The notes under the pieces: generated by a model
The model's database searches: none
The model's input: the letters and a program-made list of their open reading frames with translations, nothing else
Told to the model about the DNA's origin: nothing
Translations under genes and position numbers: made by a program
Virus record (IMG/VR): IMGVR_UViG_3300034418_001230
Location: 1 to 36,560 of that record
Source of the DNA: a virus
DNA length: 36,560 nucleotides
Direction: 5' to 3' (one strand)
Part shown: piece by piece, positions 32,821-36,560 of the stretch
Numbering within the stretch: position 1 is the first letter of the stretch
Layout: every line of letters starts with the position of its first letter

Positions 32821-33350
32821 AATGTTGCTAATTCCTGCTCTTGCGCTTTAGTTAAATTATATTTAGCCTTAATAGCGCTTAAATTACCACCGCTCTTAAC
32901 ATACTCTTTAGCTTTAATTAGCTGAGCTGTTGATATAGCTGCTTGTGTAACTGTTTGGTTTTTACCGTGTGTATTTGTAGCATCCGCATCTTGAGTATCA
33001 TCAATCAAGAACAGATTACCTAGTGCATATTTCTTACCGTAAGAACTTGCTGCACCATATCGCTGTGGCATTTGCATACCTTTCTGATCTAAGTCAACAC
33101 CCACAATAGCTATAGCATTTAAGCTGTCTTTGCCATCGGCTACTGTTGCTGTAACTTTTAATACAGGAGGCTCAAAACTAATTAAGTCTTCTTGTATTGT
33201 TACTGTTACATCTAGCTCCTTTAAAAAGGGTTTTGTAGCTTCGAGAATGTCTTCGGCAGATCGGAAATAATACTTGCCGAAAGAGTTGTATCTACTTTTT
33301 TTCGATTTAAACTCTTGTTGAATTTTGGATAATTTTTGGTATATTGTCAT
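32817..33350 (-). CDS. ERF-family single-strand annealing protein
   Basis: About 177 residues from ATG 33350; an ATG at 33368 adds MCNYNS. The ERF signature is clear: KLSKIQQEFKSKKSRYNSFG near the start, YYFRSAEDILEATKPFLKE, and YGAASSYGKKYALGNLFLID, then DDTQDAD. ERF proteins anneal complementary single strands, for genome circularisation, repair or concatemer formation. The C-terminal ~50 residues are a helical tail that may contact partners. It is coupled to the exonuclease through a four-base overlap. Confidence 0.9.
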   Translation of the reverse strand: MTIYQKLSKIQQEFKSKKSRYNSFGKYYFRSAEDILEATKPFLKELDVTVTIQEDLISFEPPVLKVTATVADGKDSLNAIAIVGVDLDQKGMQMPQRYGAASSYGKKYALGNLFLIDDTQDADATNTHGKNQTVTQAAISTAQLIKAKEYVKSGGNLSAIKAKYNLTKAQEQELATL

Positions 33351-33380
33351 ACTATTATAATTACACATTTATTTATTAAT

Positions 33381-34130
33381 TTACAGATAGTCAAGCACTT
33401 GCGAGTGATCTACCGTGTCAATAAGCTTTTGTACAGCTTGCTTTTTAAGTTCAGAAACTCTTACATAATCAGACACACCTTGTATACCTAAGTCTGCTGC
33501 TATTTGTTTTGCAGATAACTTCTTACCTGTTAAACCATAGCTTTTAGCAAGCACATAAGCTTCATCGTCTGTTAAGTATTTATTTAATAAACTTACTAAA
33601 TAAGCATTTAACAATTGCTCATTGTATGGATCTGACTTATCAGGTATTTGATAAGCCATATCTTCGTTTTTTGGGTTAGCATCAACAGATAAAAATATAG
33701 AGTTAAAAAACATTTCAACCATTTTTTTATCTTTACCACCATCTTTACGCATCTCATTTAATTTATGCTCAGGTATACGCATTGTTCCTCTATTTTTATC
33801 AATAGCTCTACGTATTCCACCTCTTATACGCTTAGATAAAAAAGACTTTAACGTTTGTTCTACATCGTCAGATGCAGTTACTTTTTCCCAGTCTATTTTA
33901 TTTACAGCTTTAATTAAGTTCACATGTCCTTCTTGGATTATATCCATAATGGACATAACTCCTGAAGCTTCTTGAGATGTAGCAAATTTGCGGCTTATGT
34001 TTTCAACTAATGGCATGAACTTTATTATTAGTTCATCACGGGTATAAAAAGAATATGGTTTATCTACAGGCATACTTAATTTTAAGTCTTCCTTATATCT
34101 AACATAATTCTGTATATTATATTTTTTCAT
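33381..34130 (-). CDS. Sigma-70-family transcription factor
   Basis: 249 residues. Region 2 lies at ~33-115: LIIKFMPLVENISRKFA, then SIMDIIQEGHVNLIKAVNKI and FLSKRIRGGIRRAIDKNRGT, the helices that bind core polymerase and the -10 element, followed by MRIPEHKLNEMRK. Region 4 lies at ~178-240 with LTDDEAYVLAKSYGLTGKKL and an HTH (SAKQIAADLGIQ...RVSELKKQA) for the -35 element. Region 1.1 is absent and region 3 is much reduced. It would redirect host RNA polymerase to phage promoters, probably those of the virion genes. No phage RNA polymerase is visible here. It overlaps the upstream HTH gene by 14 bases. Confidence 0.88.
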   Translation of the reverse strand: MKKYNIQNYVRYKEDLKLSMPVDKPYSFYTRDELIIKFMPLVENISRKFATSQEASGVMSIMDIIQEGHVNLIKAVNKIDWEKVTASDDVEQTLKSFLSKRIRGGIRRAIDKNRGTMRIPEHKLNEMRKDGGKDKKMVEMFFNSIFLSVDANPKNEDMAYQIPDKSDPYNEQLLNAYLVSLLNKYLTDDEAYVLAKSYGLTGKKLSAKQIAADLGIQGVSDYVRVSELKKQAVQKLIDTVDHSQVLDYL

Positions 34131-34737
34131 GTTTATTATTTAACTCTTGTTTTTCTTCTCTGAGTTCTTCACCCATGTTTCTATGTATTGTTCTTGGTGT
34201 ACAACCTAGAACTTTTGCTATTTTAGATATTGTGATAATTCCTTCATCATGTACCTGTAGCATAGCTTCGTAAATATCTTCTTGTTTTATTGCTTTGCCT
34301 CTACCTATTATTTGGCCTACAATACTTAATTTTTCAGTTACGCTAAGACCTGAACCATCTTTAAATACTATTTTACGTATTTTATTTTTAGGAGGTTGCT
34401 CAAGATCTTGTAAGTAAACATCGTTTATAATTTCTTTTAACATGTTGGCAGGTAAATTAAATGTAGTAAACCCATTAGGTTTATAGGTTATTACACTTGT
34501 TAGTTCAGAAAACTGTGTTTTATCCATGTCAGGGTTTAGATACCACAATACCAACAAATGCCATTTTAAAGATTTATAGGTATTTATCTTTGCCTTAGTG
34601 TTAAACAGACTGTAATAGCCGTAAGTACCGTCAGCATAATACCAACCCCAGTCATAGCTAGTTGTTGGTATATCTGGCGGATACCTACGATATACAATGC
34701 GCTTATCATTTAGATATTTCATAGCGCGATGTGACAT
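34117..34737 (-). CDS. Helix-turn-helix protein, probable regulator
   Basis: 206 residues. The N-terminal ~130 residues are aromatic-rich (RRYPPDIPTTSYDWGWYYAD, YGYYSLFNTKAKINTYKSLK) and of unknown fold. A C-terminal HTH lies at ~160-190: GIITISKIAKVLGCTPRTIH, with the typical turn at LGCTPRT. It is basic and ends in a charged helix. It overlaps the sigma factor gene by 14 bases and touches its own upstream gene as TAATG, which suggests linked production with the sigma factor. It may act as a transcription regulator or as a replication-initiation DNA binder. The family is not recognised. Confidence 0.7.
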   Translation of the reverse strand: MSHRAMKYLNDKRIVYRRYPPDIPTTSYDWGWYYADGTYGYYSLFNTKAKINTYKSLKWHLLVLWYLNPDMDKTQFSELTSVITYKPNGFTTFNLPANMLKEIINDVYLQDLEQPPKNKIRKIVFKDGSGLSVTEKLSIVGQIIGRGKAIKQEDIYEAMLQVHDEGIITISKIAKVLGCTPRTIHRNMGEELREEKQELNNKHEKI

Positions 34738-34880
34738 TAGCCTTTTACTTTAATATCTTTAGGCCTATTGTCACACAATGTAGCCCAGTATAACTGGTGC
34801 TCATTCTTTAAACCTCTTTGATTTATTTCTTCATCAAGCCATTTTTGGCTATAATATAATATCCAATCAGAATTTTTCAT
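34737..34880 (-). CDS. Small hypothetical protein (47 aa)
   Basis: 47 residues beginning MKNSDWILYYSQKWLDEEIN and ending RPKDIKVKG. The stop overlaps the next start as TAATG, and its own start overlaps the previous stop as ATGA. Such coupling on both sides makes it a real gene. Helical, with Trp and Tyr early. Function unknown. Confidence 0.65.
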   Translation of the reverse strand: MKNSDWILYYSQKWLDEEINQRGLKNEHQLYWATLCDNRPKDIKVKG

Positions 34881-35050
34881 AAGTTTCTTAAATGTTCTTT
34901 ATATTTTAATAATTGTTTTCTTTTATCCATATTAACAAGACCAGTATCAATTGCTTCTTGAAATATTTCATTTTGTAATTCTTGCATTCTATACGCTACA
35001 TATCTCTTATGAGATAAGCATCGTCTTTTTTTCATAAACTTTTCTATCAT
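34877..35050 (-). CDS. Small basic hypothetical protein (57 aa)
   Basis: 57 residues from ATG 35050 (MIEKFMKKRRCLSHKRYVAY...), ending EHLRNL. The start overlaps the upstream stop as ATGA and the stop overlaps the next start as ATGA. This favours 35050 over the inner ATG at 35035. Lys/Arg-rich and helical, perhaps nucleic acid or protein binding. Function unknown. Confidence 0.65.
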   Translation of the reverse strand: MIEKFMKKRRCLSHKRYVAYRMQELQNEIFQEAIDTGLVNMDKRKQLLKYKEHLRNL

Positions 35051-35376
35051 TTTATGTTGTTGAATAGTATATTGTTAGTTGCGTGATTTATCGCATCCTC
35101 AGACATAGTTGGCCATTTACAATGTAAAAGCTCATGTACGACATCAAAGTCTGTTAGAGGTCTTGTATGGCTTATAATACCAGATTTATTATTACTGTTA
35201 ATAGCTATACCAACAAACTCTTTTAATTCAAGATCATCAGGATATGTAACTTGTTCAGTTCTAATAGCTTCTGTTGTTATATTCCAATCATCAAGCTCTA
35301 ATATTTTTTTCCATTTTTGTATCATACCTACAAATGCCCGCACCTTGTGAGTGCGAGCTATTATTATCTTTTTCAC
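35047..35376 (-). CDS. Small zincin-like protein (HExxH)
   Basis: 109 residues from GTG 35376; the next in-frame ATG would give 92 residues, and the ATG two bases upstream is in another frame. The motif VVHELLHCKW (His81, Glu82, His85) is the zinc/catalytic site of metallopeptidases of the gluzincin type; a later acidic residue (Glu93 or Asp94) may be the third ligand. Small phage proteins of this type (Gly/Asn-Asn-Lys loop, TRPLTDFDVVHELLH) are known to me only as putative peptidases. With early genes around it, it might cleave a host or phage protein, or be an inactive zinc protein. Confidence 0.7.
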   Translation of the reverse strand: MKKIIIARTHKVRAFVGMIQKWKKILELDDWNITTEAIRTEQVTYPDDLELKEFVGIAINSNNKSGIISHTRPLTDFDVVHELLHCKWPTMSEDAINHATNNILFNNIK

Positions 35377-35379
35377 ATA

Positions 35380-35466
35380 TTACTCATAATATTTGTCTAA
35401 TAAAAGCTCAGCTACTTCCAAGCTTATCATATTATCTGCATATAATTGCCATATTAATTTTCTCAT
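35380..35466 (-). CDS. Possible microprotein (28 aa)
   Basis: Reads MRKLIWQLYADNMISLEVAE then LLLDKYYE. It fills the gap between the 47-aa gene and the HExxH gene, 16 bases after one and three bases before the other. It is an amphipathic helix pair. The leader is AT-rich (aaggaataatacaATG). At this length, chance cannot be excluded. Confidence 0.4.
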   Translation of the reverse strand: MRKLIWQLYADNMISLEVAELLLDKYYE

Positions 35467-35482
35467 TGTATTATTCCTTGTT

Positions 35483-35626
35483 TTAATAAGTCTTGTGCTG
35501 TTCTGCATACTCTTGCATCCATTCAGCTATTTTACTGTTTACATCAGCATAGACACCAAACTTTTTAAAGTGTTCTTTTTGTTTTTTATCTAAAAATATT
35601 TTTGCTTCATACCTTTTCTTACTCAT
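35483..35626 (-). CDS. Small hypothetical protein (47 aa), possibly ribbon-helix-helix
   Basis: 47 residues: MSKKRYEAKIFLDKKQKEHF, then KKFGVYADVNSKIAEWMQEY and AEQHKTY. A short strand (YEAKIFL) followed by two helices is the shape of ribbon-helix-helix DNA-binding proteins, but the match is loose. It overlaps the ligase stop by eight bases, the same overlap as at other junctions of this operon, which supports a real gene. Confidence 0.55.
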   Translation of the reverse strand: MSKKRYEAKIFLDKKQKEHFKKFGVYADVNSKIAEWMQEYAEQHKTY

Positions 35627-36467
35627 AATTTCTTAAACTTTTGTAATGTGGATGTCTGTAGCTACCAGCTTGTGTTCTTTGAAAGTAAGTAAAGGTAGCA
35701 CGCTGACCTATGTAGTCATGAATGTTATCGAGCATGTTAGCAAGATCCTTGTAGTCATAGCCTTTGCCCGGTGGACAGCCGAACTCTATGCCTTCGTCAT
35801 CTTGCATAATGAACTTACCAAGCGTGCCTTGTCGCTTACCTTTACCTATTTCATAGCCAATAATTGTGGCTTCTGTATCGTGAAAGTCTTTAAACTTCAT
35901 AAGATCCCATGATCTAGTACCTTTGTATTTGCCAGATGGTGTTCTGTACATAGAGCCTTCGTAACCTAGTTTAAGGTTTTTAGCATGAAATCTTTGCGCG
36001 TCATCAAAGTCTGTAGCTAGCCTAGTAGGTGTAACTTCTAATATAGAGCTGTTTCTAAATGATGGTTCAGCTAGTAGAAATAAGTTTCTGTCTACATAAG
36101 TGGCTATTGTCATACTAGCTATATCATACATGTGGTATTGTACTAGTTCTTTAGCTTCAGCTCTATCAGCATCTGTTGGCTTTTTCTTTTTAACAAGAGA
36201 TATAATCTTTTCAAAGTCATCTTTTAGTCCGTGGTTGTACAGCTCACCGTCAAGTACAGCTGTAGGATTTTTTGCAAAGAAAGGCTTTAGAGCTTGTTCA
36301 ATGTGTTCTACATTCATAAACCTGTTATTAGCACGAGAGAACGCGCCTTTGGCAGTAAATAGACAACGTACGCCATCTAGTTTAGGTTGTATAAATGCAG
36401 GGTAATCTGCTTTGTCCTCATTGTATTTATGAGCAAGCATTGCTTTAATATTTTCCTGATCCATCAT
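35619..36467 (-). CDS. ATP-dependent DNA ligase
   Basis: 282 residues. Seals nicks using ATP through a lysyl-AMP intermediate. The nucleotidyltransferase motifs are present: motif I QPKLDGVR (Lys29, Arg34), motif III VLDGEL (Asp73, Glu75), motif IV GYEGSMYR (Glu170) and motif V LMKFKDF (Lys191, Lys193). A short OB-type domain follows from ~196. It is smaller than T7 ligase (359), about the size of minimal viral/bacterial ligases. Two starts are possible, ATG 36467 or ATG 36464 (MMDQ). It overlaps the end of the upstream ORF by about 20 bases. Confidence 0.92.
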   Translation of the reverse strand: MMDQENIKAMLAHKYNEDKADYPAFIQPKLDGVRCLFTAKGAFSRANNRFMNVEHIEQALKPFFAKNPTAVLDGELYNHGLKDDFEKIISLVKKKKPTDADRAEAKELVQYHMYDIASMTIATYVDRNLFLLAEPSFRNSSILEVTPTRLATDFDDAQRFHAKNLKLGYEGSMYRTPSGKYKGTRSWDLMKFKDFHDTEATIIGYEIGKGKRQGTLGKFIMQDDEGIEFGCPPGKGYDYKDLANMLDNIHDYIGQRATFTYFQRTQAGSYRHPHYKSLRNYE

Positions 36468-36560
36468 TTAATTTTTTATTTATTTTATCAATTTTCTTTA
36501 GTATTATTGCTGCTTTTTCGTATTCTTCTTTGTCTTCAAGAATCATCATAATAGTTTGTA
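36445..36560 (-). CDS. Small charged hypothetical protein, 5' end possibly outside window
   Basis: From ATG 36549 it reads MMILEDKEEYEKAAIILKKI followed by DKINKKLNDGSGKY (34 residues). The frame is open to the window edge, so it may be longer. A Lys/Glu-rich amphipathic helix. It overlaps the ligase start by 23 bases. Small and unrecognised; the position in a compact operon is the main support. Confidence 0.45.
   Translation of the reverse strand, partial: QTIMMILEDKEEYEKAAIILKKIDKINKKLNDGSGKY

Overview
The window is a large part of a lytic-type, short-tailed (podovirus-like) bacteriophage genome. It is AT-rich (about one third G+C by eye), almost fully coding, and uses the standard code. 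Nearly every gene starts after an A/T-rich leader with no recognisable Shine-Dalgarno sequence. That is typical of phages of Bacteroidota (for example marine Flavobacteriia), so I infer such a host, without proof. I see no integrase, repressor, IS element or CRISPR array.

There are two convergent blocks. The plus-strand block (1 to 24839) is the virion module: portal (5' end cut by the window edge), scaffold-like protein, major capsid protein, a small structural protein, a conserved unknown, two head-tail adaptor/tail proteins, two very large tail structural proteins, a cupin-fold protein, and three internal/ejected proteins. The last of these is a 2907-residue giant. It carries a zincin-like HEPGH motif, a complete HAD-phosphatase signature and a C-terminal region like those of phage large polyvalent proteins. 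Intrinsic terminators follow the 111-aa gene (with a UUCG loop) and the 256-aa gene.

The blocks meet at about 24.84-25.0 kb. Here lie a two-tier hairpin, a bidirectional terminator and a complete tRNA-Ala(UGC) gene on the minus strand.

The minus-strand block (25008 to 36560), read from right to left, is the replication and nucleotide module: ATP-dependent DNA ligase, several very small coupled genes, a small HExxH protein, an HTH protein, a sigma-70-like factor, an ERF annealing protein, a RecE/lambda-type PD-(D/E)XK exonuclease, an SSB-like protein, a T7 gp4-like primase-helicase, a small conserved protein, a thymidylate synthase-family enzyme, a GIY-YIG-like/MazG fusion, a second MazG-like protein, a T7 endonuclease I-like resolvase, three small proteins, and a B12-dependent class II ribonucleotide reductase. 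The block ends with a two-helix membrane microprotein and a possible 12-residue peptide with a CxxC-x3-CxxC pattern. Most neighbours overlap by 1, 4, 8 or 10-20 bases, which suggests one long polycistronic unit with translational coupling. RNR, TS and the two MazG-like proteins supply and clean dNTPs. Primase-helicase, SSB and ligase serve replication. ERF, exonuclease and endonuclease I serve recombination and junction resolution. The sigma factor and HTH protein probably direct the switch to the virion genes. The DNA polymerase, terminase and lysis genes are not visible and probably lie outside the window.
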